Source: Setomelanomma holmii
Taxonomy: Eukaryota; Ascomycota; Dothideomycetes; Pleosporales; Phaeosphaeriaceae
Length of the DNA stretch: 64,000 nucleotides
Reading direction: 5' to 3'
Assembly: GCA_010015745.1 (NCBI GenBank)
Contig: ML978215.1
Location: forward strand, 124,001 to 188,000
Shown here: piece after piece, positions 48,273 to 59,626 of the stretch
How positions within the stretch are numbered: the first letter of the stretch is position 1
How the letters are laid out: the number at the start of each line of letters is the position of its first letter
Notes under the pieces: model-generated
Told to the model about the DNA's origin: nothing
Databases searched by the model: none
The model's input: only the letters and a program-made list of their open reading frames with translations
Program-made: the position numbers and the translations under genes

Positions 48273-50211
48273 CTACGCGCCATTGGCGACTGGCGGAGCA
48301 CCCATACGAGGATCACCTGGAGGTATACCAGGAACCTTCTGCGGCGGTGGGTGAGGATGATGCGAGCATCCGTGATGGCAGTGCTGCTGAGGTGAAAGAT
48401 CGTCGTAATCGTCGTCGTAGTACTCGTCGTCTTGCGGGTCGAGCGAGCCGTCATCTGCTCGTTGGTCGTAGCCACCTGGCGGAGGATTCTGGGCGTGCTG
48501 CGCATTGTTCGCGTTGTTCTGTGCCTTTTTGTTCGCCTTCTTGCCCTTTCGACCCTTCATCCTCGCCTTTTCCAACAAGCGACGTTTTTCTGCTAGACGC
48601 TTCCGCTCTTGGCGATCTTTCCTCTCATACTGCCGAATCAGGGCCTTAGGCTTATACCCAAAGATATCCTCAAACTCGCAAAACTCGCAGATCCATGGGT
48701 TCGTTGGCGGGTTGTGGAAGTTGGCGTACTCTTGCTGCATGCGACGCTTACTTGCAGCATGTTTGTAGAGCTTCGAGACACTGCGCTTCGGTTTCGGCGG
48801 CGGTGGAGCTGGCTGCTGCTGTGGGGGCGGATGAGCACCCTTTTGAGGCGCTGCGTTCCTGACTGCAGAAGGGTGCGTCCCATTCATTCGGGGACTGGTC
48901 TGGGTGCCCTGCGTAGACACCAGGGGCGGCGCGTCGGGGCGGACAGGCGGGCGAGCGCGCGCAGCTTGTGCGTGGGGTGAAGGTGCTGCATTCGAAGTCG
49001 GGTATGCACCAGGTGGTTGCGGGTACTGGCCATTTTCCTGGCCAGGCCAGACCATTTTGTTTGCCGAGTCAGAGCCGCAGGTGAAGGTGAATTGCGTCTT
49101 GTTGGCACTATTCTTCGCAGCTTCCTGCTGCAACAAGCTCACGTTTTCGTTACCGTGGGGTGGCGGGGTTGCTTGCGCGTTGGCAATTGCAGTCGAGATG
49201 ATGCCGCTTTGCTCCGGAGGTCCTAGACAGAAAACAAAGTTAGCGCACGGACTCTCGAGGTGTAAACGAGCGTAGTTCCGAGGTGACACCATACGTTTGC
49301 TGCTCGCTTTGGCATTGGCGAGATTCGTCGAACTGCCCAGCACTCGCCGCTCTGAACGTCCTGACGCCGATCGGCCAAATCGTCCTCTGCCTGCGCCTGA
49401 GATGCCCGTTCCCGAGTTGGACGTGTGTTGAGGCGTGGAAGGAGCGGATCCGTAGTAGCGCCCAGGCCCGTCCCCATCGTCCATCGCACCTGCCTCATGA
49501 CCATGTGCGAGACCCATGCTCGCCAAATCTGCCGACAAACTCGTGTGGTGCGACCCGTTGCTGCCCATGTTTGGAATCTTGCGCTTCTTCTTGTTGTTGG
49601 TATTCTCAAACGACTCGTACCCGTCGACAGAAGAAGCAGTTGAGCTCGGCTTCTGATGGCCGCCAGTCACGCCAGCTGCAGTCTTCCCAGATTGGTGGTT
49701 GCTGTACTGATAGCTAGGAGACGACGGTATCGGAGCCCCACGCTCGTCTTCCTCCTCCTCGCTCTCTACCTCGGAATGAGTATGACCGCAGTGGCAAGCA
49801 TGGTGGTCACTCTCACCCGTCCGCAATGATCGACTGCCGCGCTCGCTGGTCGAGTACGGATAGTTGAACAGCGGACCTGTCGAGGGAGGATGTTGCGGGA
49901 ACTCAATGGTCTCAGCCTGCTCGGGGGAGAGTCGGGCACGCAGAGAGCGTCTAGGCAGAGGACGAATGGGCCGGTCGGGGTACATGGACGACGACGTGTC
50001 CGGGGAGGAGCGCAGTGGCGAAGAGCGATTCCACTCGTAGCCTGCGTAGGGGAGAAGGGATGTCAGATATGCGGAGAGAGCGGGGAAGAAGCTCCAGCGG
50101 TACATGATGGTGTGTTTGTGAAAGGAGTGGTGCAGGAAACAGAAGTGTAAAGAGGGCGCTGTGGGATGTTCACAACGACTTCTGTAACTCACCAGCAGTT
50201 GCCGCTGCCAT
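48273..50211 (-). CDS. Conserved fungal protein with Cys- and Lys/Arg-rich C-terminal region
   Basis: Exons on the minus strand: 50211-50193, 50041-49295, 49222-48273; 571 residues. The start MAAATAG followed by YEWNRSS was chosen because the splice at 50192/50042 joins a conserved-looking N-terminus (DRPIRPLPRRSLRARLSPEQAE). The second intron (72 bases, CTAAC branch site) keeps the frame open, so retention is possible. The middle is disordered (His/Ser/Gly/Pro-rich). The C-terminal part has PWICEFCEFEDIFGYKPKAL, a Lys/Arg-rich coiled stretch (RKDRQERKRLAEKRRLLEKA), an acidic run and CHHGCSHH. I recall this family as widespread in filamentous fungi but know no function. Confidence 0.8.
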
Positions 50212-51494
50212 GCTGGCAATGCTTTCTTCGACGACTACCCAGCCCGTAGTCGTGTGTATGCACCTTCCAATACAATTCCAAGATTATGTCTTTCGTGCCT
50301 GGCTGCCCTCGTTAGCACCCTCCATGAACACTCATCTGCTGCCGTCTATGCGCTCGACCCAGACACGCCTGTATTGTATCCCTTGGATATACCGTTCGAG
50401 GCATACAGCGGTTGGAGCTCTACACACCTATTTGGAGGGTTGTGTGCGCCGCACGTGGAAAGCGGTACTGGTGCTGGTTAGCGGACGTTGGGCCCCCTCC
50501 ATTTCCTCGGTAGCTGACTGACATGATGGTATGGACCCGCAGAACTGAAAATGCTAATATCCAATAACTGAAGTGTTCAAAGAAGAACCTCGATCGCGGT
50601 CGGAGAGGGTATCGGAGGTGATGCAGGTTACGATGCCCGAGAGCAGCGATACAGATTCGCCCACGCCAAGCCACACGTCGGCGCAGTGATGTGGCCTCGA
50701 CACTCGCCAAATGACCCGCTAAACTGCTAGCACAAATATAATCGACAGCACGAGGGTCAAACGAGAGCAGAGCGGACAACTGCTAACATGTATGCAAGGA
50801 GGAGTGTGAACAACTCGACACTGGCTTGCATATCGGCCTCCAAGTCATGCTGCTTGCGCTAGGTTGGAACAGGATTGGTAATGCTCATCAGCTCGACTGA
50901 CGAATGAGCTTGCCACGCTTCCATCAATTTCCATCCACTTTGACCCCTTCTCAATTCGTGAAATGGACGCTTTTGCGGCATTGGGTCGTTCATCTGACTT
51001 CGGACTTTGCTTCTCGAAAACCTGTCAACAGGCACATCGTCTCTGACTCAGGATCATCCCAATAGCCGGACATGTCTCGAGGATGGATACGCTTCAGGAC
51101 GGTGTATAACCGCCTCTTCAAGACACAGTGACACCAGTCTTGCGCATGACTTGGTTATGGCTGATGCAGTTCTCTCTGCGTTATATGCTGAAACGTCTCT
51201 CGTCCTTGATCAACTTGGGCATCCGCTTTTGCGTAGGGAGATTCGAATTCAATTTGAAATTATGCGCAAAATCATCAATCGAGGTAGATTGAGAACGTTC
51301 ACTCATCGCAGTTCTGGTCGAGCTGGCACCTGCGACAATCGATCCCTTCCCATGGGACTTGATCGTAAGCCTTTCGGCTTTCGGATCAACCCGCGCCGAT
51401 GCCTCGTTCCTGCATATATTGGCACCTGCTGACCCGGCATTCGCGCGCTTTCCAAGCACTGGCGCTTCCGTCTGATGCTTCATGAGACAACACA
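50212..51494. other. Region upstream of the TIM17 copy
   Basis: About 1.3 kb. A frame at 51007-51432 (plus, 141 codons) has no recognisable features. Otherwise promoter of the neighbouring minus-strand gene and unrecognised sequence. Confidence 0.4.
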
Positions 51495-52203
51495 ATGGAT
51501 CATTCCCGCGACCCTTGTCCTTGGGTCGCCCTTAGCGATTTCGGTAGCGCGTTCTGCATGAGAGTAGGTTCACCTTATCGATATGTCGGAATGACTACGT
51601 CACAGTCATATGGGACTAGAGCGCTAACACCCCGCAGGCGATTGAAGGTGCTGTGTGGCATGGTGTGAGAGGTAATACCTGGACGAGCTTCTTACATTAT
51701 GACAGACTGACAAGCAAAAAGGCTTTCGGTGTGCCATTCTTGCCAGGCATTGATTCAGTTCGAACCTGATGTGCGACCAACAATTCCCCCTATGGCGAAC
51801 GTGGCATTGTTGCTGTCACAGCTGTCAAGGCAAGAGCACCTGTCCTTGGCGGCAACTTCGGCGTATGGGGCGGCCTGTTCTCAACCTTCGATTGCGCTGT
51901 GAAAGGCATTAGGTATGCTGTGGTCTCACCTTCACTTGTCCCTGTGAGAATGCAACGTCCCAATGAGCGCTCAGAAGGAGAGAAGATCCCTGGAATGCCA
52001 TCATTGGCGGCTTCATAACCGGCGGCGCGCTTGCGGTGCGAGGAGGCGCGAAGGCGATGCGCAATAACGCTATCGGATGCGCCGTTCTACTTGCCGTGAT
52101 TGAAGGCGTTGGTATAGCCTTCGGACGCATGATGGCCGAAAACACCCGGCTCGAACCACCACCACCACCACCACCACCACCACAACCTGCCGCGATTGCT
52201 TGA
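51495..52203 (+). pseudogene. TIM17: TIM17 mitochondrial import channel subunit, probably damaged copy
   Basis: Tim17 is a core subunit of the TIM23 translocase in the mitochondrial inner membrane. Pieces in order: MDHSRDPCPWVALSDFGSAF (51495-51563), AVWHGVRG (51638-51671), GFR (51722-51728), NSPYGERGIVAVTAVKARA..FGVWGGLFSTFDCAVKGIR (51781-51912), EDPWNAIIGGFITGGALAVRGG to a poly-Pro tail (51975-52203); 156 codons, the family size. Two conserved glycines of the first helix (usual GAIGG) read R and E, and the splice site before 51781 ends in AA instead of AG. All three fit G-to-A changes. Tim17 is essential, so an intact copy should exist elsewhere unless this reading is wrong. Confidence 0.75.
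52154..52190 (+). repeat. (CCA)n microsatellite in the TIM17 C-terminus
   Basis: About ten CCA triplets encode a proline run close to the end of the TIM17-like frame. Length is likely to vary between strains. Confidence 0.85.
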
Positions 52204-53595
52204 AAGAACGTAATATGAGACCAGAACTTATGACGAGATATGATACCCAATGTAGCTGGACCTCGGGCCCTAGAGCGATTGACCAGAGTTTAGGAGATGG
52301 TAAACATGATGACGAAGAACGAAGTATTTCGAGTTGAGCATTATGATTGTTCTTACAAGGCTGGTGCACGAATATAGCGATGGAGAGATCTGCTTAATGA
52401 TGAGAAGTCTTCGCGGTCGATTGCAAGCCGTTCGCCATCCAGCAAAAATGGCCCACCAAATGGCTGCTTGAGCAAACGTAGGTCTAATCTATACATTATG
52501 ATTGCGCTCCTTTTCACCGTCTGGCAGCCTCGTCTTATCACCTCAGGACATGTTACGCACTCTTGATGGATGGAATGCATCTTGCGAAGTGTCCGCCGGA
52601 TGCGATGCATTTGTCGCTCAAAGTTCTCCGTCTTTGCTGTTGGAAGGCTTCGAGGACGGCAAGTCGGCGAACGAGTTCATCCTTCTCCGATAAACAGAAT
52701 ACAAAGACTGTACGATTACGCGAACTCGGGTCCTCCGACACCTGGAATTCCACCGGCTCTCGGCTCGACATCCCTCGCACTCGTGACAAGCTTTGCAGAG
52801 CGACGCAAGGCAGCCTTTGAGGCTTTCTAACAATGCTCTCGGTTCGCCTGGCCATATGTACCACCCACCCAATCACGCATCTTGTCATTTCTTACAGCGC
52901 AACGCTCTGGACTTGTGGCGTTTATGGCTGCAGCTGGCGTATCTTCAAAGCAAGATACGCATGGTACTGACAGCGGGAGCTATGGGGATATACATTTGCT
53001 AGTGGCTTCGACGAGTCGCGGAATGGGTAACATGTGTTACTTCCATCAACCCGGCCTTGCATACGCAGCTCTCATTGATCCGGCATCACTTTCACTTTGC
53101 ATTCACTTTGTTTCGACCATCGTTCCATGCATAGCGAGGAGACCGGAGTAAAAGAAGGCGCTTTTAGAGGGAGACAAAGAGCATTAACACAGTTGGTGGT
53201 GTCACTGCACTTCGGGTGCGACCTCGTTGAGACTGCTGGCTGAGGTGGTGAGGCTGACTCCACGCACGATCGTGTTGTTCAGCTGAAGGATGTGTTCGTT
53301 TCCTCTCACCGGCACTGCTCATGAGTCCACCTCGCCAGCCTTGTCAACTTATCCACCGTTACTTGAACAACTACTTCTGTCGCAACAGCAGAGTCGACGG
53401 TTCCTTACATTGCTCCCTCCGAATACGCTAGTCAACCACAAAAGATACCACCGGAGAGCGGAACAACATCAACAAAATCTCCGAACGCCTATTCTTGCTA
53501 CCAAATACCTCCCTATGCTCTCCCTTAATCTCGAAAATCACCACCAATAAGTGGACACCGCGCATTAGAAGCCATTCAATCTCCCGAACGCAACC
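52204..53595. other. Intergenic region, possible coding scrap at 52690-52830
   Basis: About 1.4 kb. In one plus frame 52695-52830 reads IQRLYDYANSGPPTPGIP then LVTSFAERRKAAFEAF and stops, which looks protein-like but has no start and no match I recognise. Other short frames on both strands overlap it. No gene is claimed. Confidence 0.35.
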
Positions 53596-54736
53596 ATGAG
53601 TATCTCAGACACATACTCTGCAACAGCCACCGCGCCCGACTATTCAGACTACACTGGCAGCCCTACTGGAGACTACTCCGAATACAGCAGTACTGCCACC
53701 CCTTCGCCCCTTGCTGACTAGCGCGACACCTGCACCCCAGCTATTTGCGGATTTGAATATGCGTACTTCCAGCATGTACCCAGCAAGAGTGCGAACATGG
53801 CATTTGCCGTACTATTCGGCATCTCCGCACTAGTCTTCCTCGGACAGGGCATAGTCGGTAAGAGGTGGCTAGGCTTTACCGTTGCTATGGTATCTGGTTG
53901 TGTCCTCGAAGTCATTGGATATGCTGGTCGTGTCATGGCGGCGACTGGTTTGTATCACGAGGTGAGTGCTTGAAACTTGTCCTCAACATGGCATGAACTA
54001 ATGCCAGTAGAATCCGTTCCTAATCCAAATCGTCTGCCTAACCATCGCTCCTGGCTTCCTCGCCGCCGGCGTCTACCTGTGCCTCTCGCGCATCGTCATC
54101 ACCTTCGGCGCTGAAAATTCACGCATATCAGCTCGCGCCTACCCACGTATCTTCATTCCCTGCGACTTCCTATCGTTGGTCTTGCAAGCCGCAGGTGGAG
54201 GCATCGCATCTGTCAAGACCCACATGAACGAGGATCCAAAGCTAGGCAACAACATCATGATCGCTGGTCTCTCTGTGCAAGTCGCCACACTTCTCATTTT
54301 CATCCTCCTTGCTATCGACTTCGCTATCCGCACCATTCGTCGCATCAACCACCTCGGCGCACAGAACGCCCTGGACCCTCGACACGCCAAGTTGCGCGAG
54401 AGCTGGATGTTCAAGGGCTTCTTGGTCGCCTTGTCCCTTATAACGCTGTGCATCTTTACTCGGTGTGTCTACCGTGTTGCGGAGCTGAGCGAGGGCTGGA
54501 CTGGACACTTGATGGCGGAGCAAAACTACATCATTGGTCTGGAAGGAGCTGTCATTGTTGTGGCGGTGTACTTGCTGAACTTCTTCCATCCTGGGTTCTG
54601 CTTCCGAGAGGCTTTGGATATGAGGGCGAACAAGAGCCAGAAGGAGTCAGGAGGTAGGACTTGGTATGGCGGGAGGAAGAAATATGTGGTGGTGGTTCAG
54701 GAGAGCAGTGTGCAGGTGTCGCAGGAGAAGATCTGA
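53596..54736 (+). pseudogene. RTA1-family seven-helix membrane protein with an early stop
   Basis: RTA1-like proteins are fungal plasma-membrane proteins linked to lipid translocation and resistance to toxic lipids such as 7-aminocholesterol. Exons: 53596-53961 and 54011-54736, 363 codons. After a Ser/Thr/Tyr-rich lead, TAG stands in frame at 53719-53721 (codon 42), just before the conserved CTPAICGFEYAYF. Seven helices follow, with GYAGRVMAATGLYHENPFLI, LTIAPGFLAAGVYLCLSRIV and FIPCDFLSLVLQAAGGGIAS as hallmarks and RCVYRVAELSEGW near the end. The stop could come from CAG. Starting at the later Met (MAFAVLFG) would give a nearly complete membrane domain, so function may survive. Confidence 0.85.
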
Positions 54737-55313
54737 GACATCATGGACGGACGTGATTCCTGAGATAAATACTGGTGGTTCGCCTTGTCCAGGATAAATA
54801 TTGCGTGCTATAATAGTTAGACAGTTGTCTTCGGAGTTCGATGTATGAAGCTATAGGGAGAATAGAAATGCGTAGGGGTCATGCAGAACCAAAGCATCAC
54901 CCGTTCATTGATGCTTTCGTGATATAGCCGCCGTGTGATCCAGTGAGCCTGCTCGTCGCTTCCGCAACCTGAAGTTGCCGCGAGGAATACCTCAACACGC
55001 CACTGGAAGTCATTTCGAGCGCTCGATTGACCCGTAGATCCTCGAGTCCCTCTTCTATGTTGTGTGATGCATTTTGCAATTTGAGGACACTTTGGCAGTA
55101 CTGTGTCTCTCCTTCACCTTGCTTGCCGACACTGACCCGCTCTTTCCCGTCCGCTCTCACCTCGCCAAATCGTAGCCTGGCCCACGGTAGTACCTTCGAA
55201 TATAAGAGCTTTCCGCACCTGTCGTCTCCAGCCTCCAACAACACAACACGCGCCACCACTTTCGGACACCACGAACCATTCTGTAGCCAGCACCACCCAA
55301 CAATAACATCACA
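54737..55313. other. Intergenic region RTA1 to BTB-like gene
   Basis: About 580 bases. 3' region of the RTA1-type gene and promoter of the next gene, with a C/T-rich leader from about 55030. Nothing else recognised. Confidence 0.45.
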
Positions 55314-56751
55314 ATGAATCAAGCTGAAGACGTCGAGGTCATCCTTGGCCATCAGCGCCGCTACAAGTTTCATTCTGGAACTCTAGCGCGCAACTCTACC
55401 CTTTTCGCGGACATGCTCACTGAGCCTAATGCGGTCAAGCTGAGCAATCGCGCGAGAGGCGCAGGCATCAAGATTCGCTGGATGATCGAGCTCACAAGAT
55501 TGCCTTCTGAGAGTAACCCAGCCGGTTGCCTCGAGCTTGTGGTACGTTTTCCCCCGGCCTGGAGCATATCAGTCCATTCTCAAGCGTCGCAATGATCACT
55601 GATATACATACCTGAAGGAACTCACCACCACTGGCGAGCGCGCTGATGGCCGCACTGGTATGATCGTCAACGAAAATGGCCGCATTCCTCAAGCACACAA
55701 GGCCATGGCTCACTACGAAGCCATCTTCTACGCCTTCTACAACAAAGAACTGACCGTTGAGGACACCGACATGTCCGCCGCCCTGTCAGACTGCTATCAG
55801 CTGCTGCAGATTTCGGATTACCTCGGCTGCACCGGCCTCATCTCCAAGCCCATCGAAGTCGCCTTGCTCAAGCATGGTCAGGATCTCTTCCGCGCTATAC
55901 AGGGCGCGCCGTATGCCTGGATCGAGATGGCCTATCGCATCCGCAGCGAGGTCGTCTTCAAGGAATGCATGCTTCACCTCATCGGCAACTGGAAGGTCAT
56001 CAAGACCAAGCAGCATCTGAACGACACACTACGCGAAGTTCCCGGCCTGCGCGCTCTCATCGAGAAGTACCACCGCATCCTCCTCCAACAGTGCAAGAAC
56101 CTCGAGCTCGGCGTTATGTCGCTTTATCCCGGTGACATGCGTCTTCCTGTGGACGACCTTCCAATCAAGCGTGAGGCCTACGCCAAGGACATCCTCGTGT
56201 GGATGGCACTCACTTTCTTCCGCCACTGGATCGGCCAGCGCCTCATCATGGAGAAGGACCGCCACTCCCTCGACTGCGGCTACGAGCTCTACAAGCAGAT
56301 TGGTACCGCTGGCGAGGCGTACATGGACAAGTCCGTCATCAATCAGTTCCACACCAAGTTTCCGATGACCAAGAAGGCCATGAATGTGCTTGAGAACCAC
56401 CTCCTCGAGATCAAGGAGTGCATGAAGGGTGTAGTCGATCAGCACAAGATCCTCAAGTCGAACTGCCAACTCGACGTCGCTCGCTTCCCGGTCAACTACC
56501 TGACGTGCACCGACTTCAAGCGCGAAGACTTTCCGTGGCTCAAGGAGGTCGAACCCCCTCGTGTCGTGCCTGCGAAGCGCGAGTACAAGCCCGGCGGCAA
56601 CGAAATCGCGCGTCAGAATCTCGAGACAGCCAAGCGATATCAGGAGCGTAGTCTGAGCGTTGAGGACACGGAGGACGAGGACGACGAGTTCGACGACGAT
56701 GATGACATGGATGAGGAAGCTGCACCGCAGAAGCGCGCGAGGGTCGCCTAG
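55314..56751 (+). CDS. BTB/POZ-like fungal protein of unknown function
   Basis: Exons: 55314-55541 and 55618-56751; 453 residues. The N-terminal 150 residues resemble a BTB/POZ fold as seen in many fungal proteins: VEVILGHQRRYKFHSGTLARNSTLF, then EAIFYAFYNKEL and LLQISDYLGCTGLISKPIEVAL. A helical middle part follows, and a very acidic tail (DTEDEDDEFDDDDD) ending in KRARVA, which may be a nuclear signal. The intron acceptor is AAG, with a CTGAT branch-like site upstream. BTB proteins often adapt substrates to cullin-3 ligases, but nothing here proves that role. Confidence 0.8.
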
Positions 56752-57272
56752 GATGAGGCCCCGCTTGTCAAGGTGTATGAACTGTGTCCTTGGGCGGGAG
56801 AATTGTGCGTTGCGCCGTGTGAGTGTCAGGAGAGGCTGGCAGGAAGATAGATCCCCATCAATTGAGGACCTGAGTGATGATCGAATTTGGCGTTTTCGAG
56901 TAAAATAGCTTACCGGGAGATCCTTGTCGTCTTCAGGACGACTTTCCCCATATGAGGAGCGATGCGGTTATTGCTGCGATTATTGCTGCGATGGCGGATA
57001 GGCTCTCATGTCAGCATAGTCAGTACAATAATTTCAGCACATAACCCTGCTTTTCGTTCCAGCTCCGTACACAGACATGCCTCTAAGACCTCGCCAGGTA
57101 CAAGACTTTTGAACGAAATGAAATTGTGCTTTATACAGTTGTGTCCGACAGCATCACATCCTAGCCTGAGCTTGCATCCACCCCACCTCATGCGCATTTT
57201 CTCCATCTGCGCTTGTCTCTTTCTGCACCTCTAGCACCGGGACCCCTTCATATCCTCATCGACACGCATAGC
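56752..57272. other. Intergenic region between convergent genes
   Basis: About 520 bases, 3' regions of the BTB-like gene (plus) and the complex I subunit gene (minus). Nothing recognised. Confidence 0.45.
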
Positions 57273-57647
57273 CTACTCGTCATCGAATCCGGTCGGCCTC
57301 GGTCGTGCGCCGTTGGGCACTGCATATCGTCAGCCGCCATGTCTCCCCATCCACCTCCACTTGCACCAGTCACTCGACCACCTCTTCCGCGTTTCACTAC
57401 TCCTTCAGTTCCCCATAGCTACCCCCCTTCCCTCCTCCCACCCACACGTACCTGGATAAGTCATCGGAATCTTCGGCCTCTGCTCCTCCCCCAAATACCT
57501 CCGTATCGGCGGCACAGTCAACACCATAATCGGCCCCGTGCAGCCCACCACAATCGAGTAAAAGTATGCCGGCTTGTTAATCGAGGCCCATTTGAGGTAG
57601 CGCAGCGGCTGCTTGAAGAAGAAGGGCGAGGGTGGTATGCCGGACAT
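57273..57647 (-). CDS. nuo-9.5: Complex I (NADH:ubiquinone oxidoreductase) 9.5 kDa subunit
   Basis: Small accessory subunit of mitochondrial respiratory complex I. Exons on the minus strand: 57647-57452 and 57319-57273, intron 132 bases with CTGAC branch site; 80 residues, the family size. It opens MSGIPPSPFFFKQPLRYLKW, has a membrane segment (YFYSIVVGCTGPIMVLTVPP), then IRRYLGEE and MTYPVPNGARPRPTGFDDE, with the short second exon supplying the typical end. It is divergent from WBP1. Confidence 0.9.
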
Positions 57648-57955
57648 GATCGATGTGCTGGTACGAGTCAATGCTGGGTCACTTGGGGTGGGGAGAGGGT
57701 TGGGCAGATGTACTGTGTGTACAGTTGTCTTAGAGTGGGTTTTGACGACTCAATGCCACTCCAATCTCTTCGCTCGTCACAAAGTCGTGATCGTAATGCT
57801 GTAGGTCGTCGTTCGCAAGCTCCCCACAAGCAGGCCAATCGGCGTTGGTCGATTCTCCGGCGCCGAGAGGTCTTGGCATTGCATACGTCTCCCATAACGC
57901 GTTGCGCCTGATCATTACTGTCGAGACAGCTTCAATTCTTCACTCACCGCACATT
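57648..57955. promoter_or_regulatory. Divergent promoter of nuo-9.5 and WBP1
   Basis: 308 bases between start codons of genes transcribed away from each other. No specific element is claimed. Confidence 0.5.
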
Positions 57956-59626
57956 ATGAGGTGGCTTCTTTCTTCTGCGCTGGTGCTGGTGTGGTCAGCG
58001 GCAGCTGCGGCAAAAAGCTTTACGGGGAATAGGTTGTTGGTGGTCCTGGAGGAGCAGAGTGAGAGGGAGAAGTATAGTGTGTTTTTGGAGGATTTGACAT
58101 GTAAGTCCTAATTCCAGTATCTGGGAGACTGGAAAGGCCTGGAGACTGCTAGATTGAGCTTCGCAGCATGGTAGGATGTCAATTGATCGTCGACGAGTGC
58201 TTAAAGTTTGAGGCTGCGTAAGCTCGAGATATGGCTGCTGAATGTCCTGTCGAGTTTGCATGTTGCGCAACTCCTTCCAAGGGCTGGACCGATGAAGGAG
58301 AGCATTCTGACATGCCCTACAGCTCGAGGATTCACAACGAAAGTCGAATCACCGAAAGCCGACAAGTTATCACTGTTCAGGCATGGCGAGCGAGCATTCG
58401 ATCACGTTCTCCTCCTTCCCGCAAAATCGAAAGGCCTTGGTCCTGCCTTCACCGCGAACAACATTCTCGAGTTCTTGAAGCTAGAAGGAAATGTTCTAGT
58501 CGCGCTCTCCAGCGAATCTGCCACACCAACAGCTGTCCAGTCAGCGCTCCTCGAGCTCGACATAAGCATTCCCGCAGACAAGGGCGCCGTTGTGGTTGAT
58601 CACTTCAACTTCGATTCGTCCTCTGCATCGGAAAAGCATGACGTTCTGCTGCTTCAACGCCCTGGCGCACTTCGATCGGACGTTAAGAACTACTTTGGTG
58701 GAGAAGGATACATTGCTGTACCGCGTGCCGTAGGCCAAATCCTCGGAAACGACTCACCACTGCTTTCGCCCATCCTTCGCGCGCCGAGCACAGCATACAG
58801 CTACAGCCCCAAGGACGAAGCTGAGGCTGTCGAGGATCCCTTCGCGGCGGGCGAGCAGCTGAGCCTAATCTCGACATTGCAGGCCAATAACGCGGCACGT
58901 TTGATGGTCCTGGGATCAGCCGAGGTGCTGCAGAACAAGTGGTTCTCGGAGAATGCTAAGATCAGTGGCAAGTCCATCAAGACGGCCAACCGTGAATTCG
59001 CACAACAGCTGTCAGCCTGGACTTTCAAGGAGACCGGTGTCTTGAAAGTGGGCAAGGTGGTCCACTACCAAGATGAGGGCAAGAGCAAGAAGATGAACAC
59101 CAGCCTTGCGATCCCGGAGAACAATCCTACCATCTACCGCGTCAAGAGCGATGTTGTAAGTCTCATTCTCATGCTTGACCGAGAACGCACCACTAACATG
59201 TGATAGCATTTCCAAGTCGAAATTTCCGAATACTCAAACGACCATCTCACCCCCTTCGTCCCCTCCCCCAACGACAACATCCAGCTCGAGTTCAGCATGC
59301 TCTCGCCCTTCCAGCGCCTCAACCTCTCCCCCATTGCCCAAACCACAAACTCAACCATCTTCGGCGTCGCTTTCAAAACACCCGATCAACACGGCATCTT
59401 CAACTTCCGCATCAACTACCGCCGCCCTTTCTTCACAAACATCGATGAGAAGAGACAGGTCACAGTCAGGCACTTTGCGCACGACGAGTGGCCGAGGAGT
59501 TGGCAGATTAGCGGTGCGTGGGTTTGGATTGGAGGTATTTGGGTCACGGTTGCGGGGTGGTTGGCGTTTGTTGCGGTGTGGCTGTATAGTGCGCCGACGG
59601 AGAGGAGTGTGAAGAAGACGCAGTAA
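57956..59626 (+). CDS. WBP1: Oligosaccharyltransferase subunit Wbp1 (OST48)
   Basis: Essential subunit of the oligosaccharyltransferase that transfers glycans to Asn in the ER. Exons: 57956-58100, 58323-59155, 59207-59626; 465 residues. A signal peptide (LLSSALVLVWSAAAAA) leads to RLLVVLEEQSEREKYS. The lumenal part includes FDHVLLLPAKSKGLGP, DHFNFD and FHVEIS-like HFQVEISEYS. One membrane helix near the end (VWIGGIWVTVAGWLAFVAVW) is followed by KKTQ, a KKXX-type ER retrieval signal as in yeast Wbp1. The first intron (222 bases) is long; it was set where the conserved RGF..ADKLSLF region resumes. Confidence 0.95.

Noticed and set aside
51007..51432. 141-codon plus-strand frame upstream of TIM17
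   Set aside because: No recognisable features; likely chance.
52553..52888. 111-codon minus-strand frame
   Set aside because: Overlaps three other frames on both strands; no motif to decide for any of them.
53681..53721. Short intron removing the TAG in the RTA1-type gene
   Set aside because: The GTACTG..GACTAG pair is about 32 bases and would leave no room for a proper branch site.
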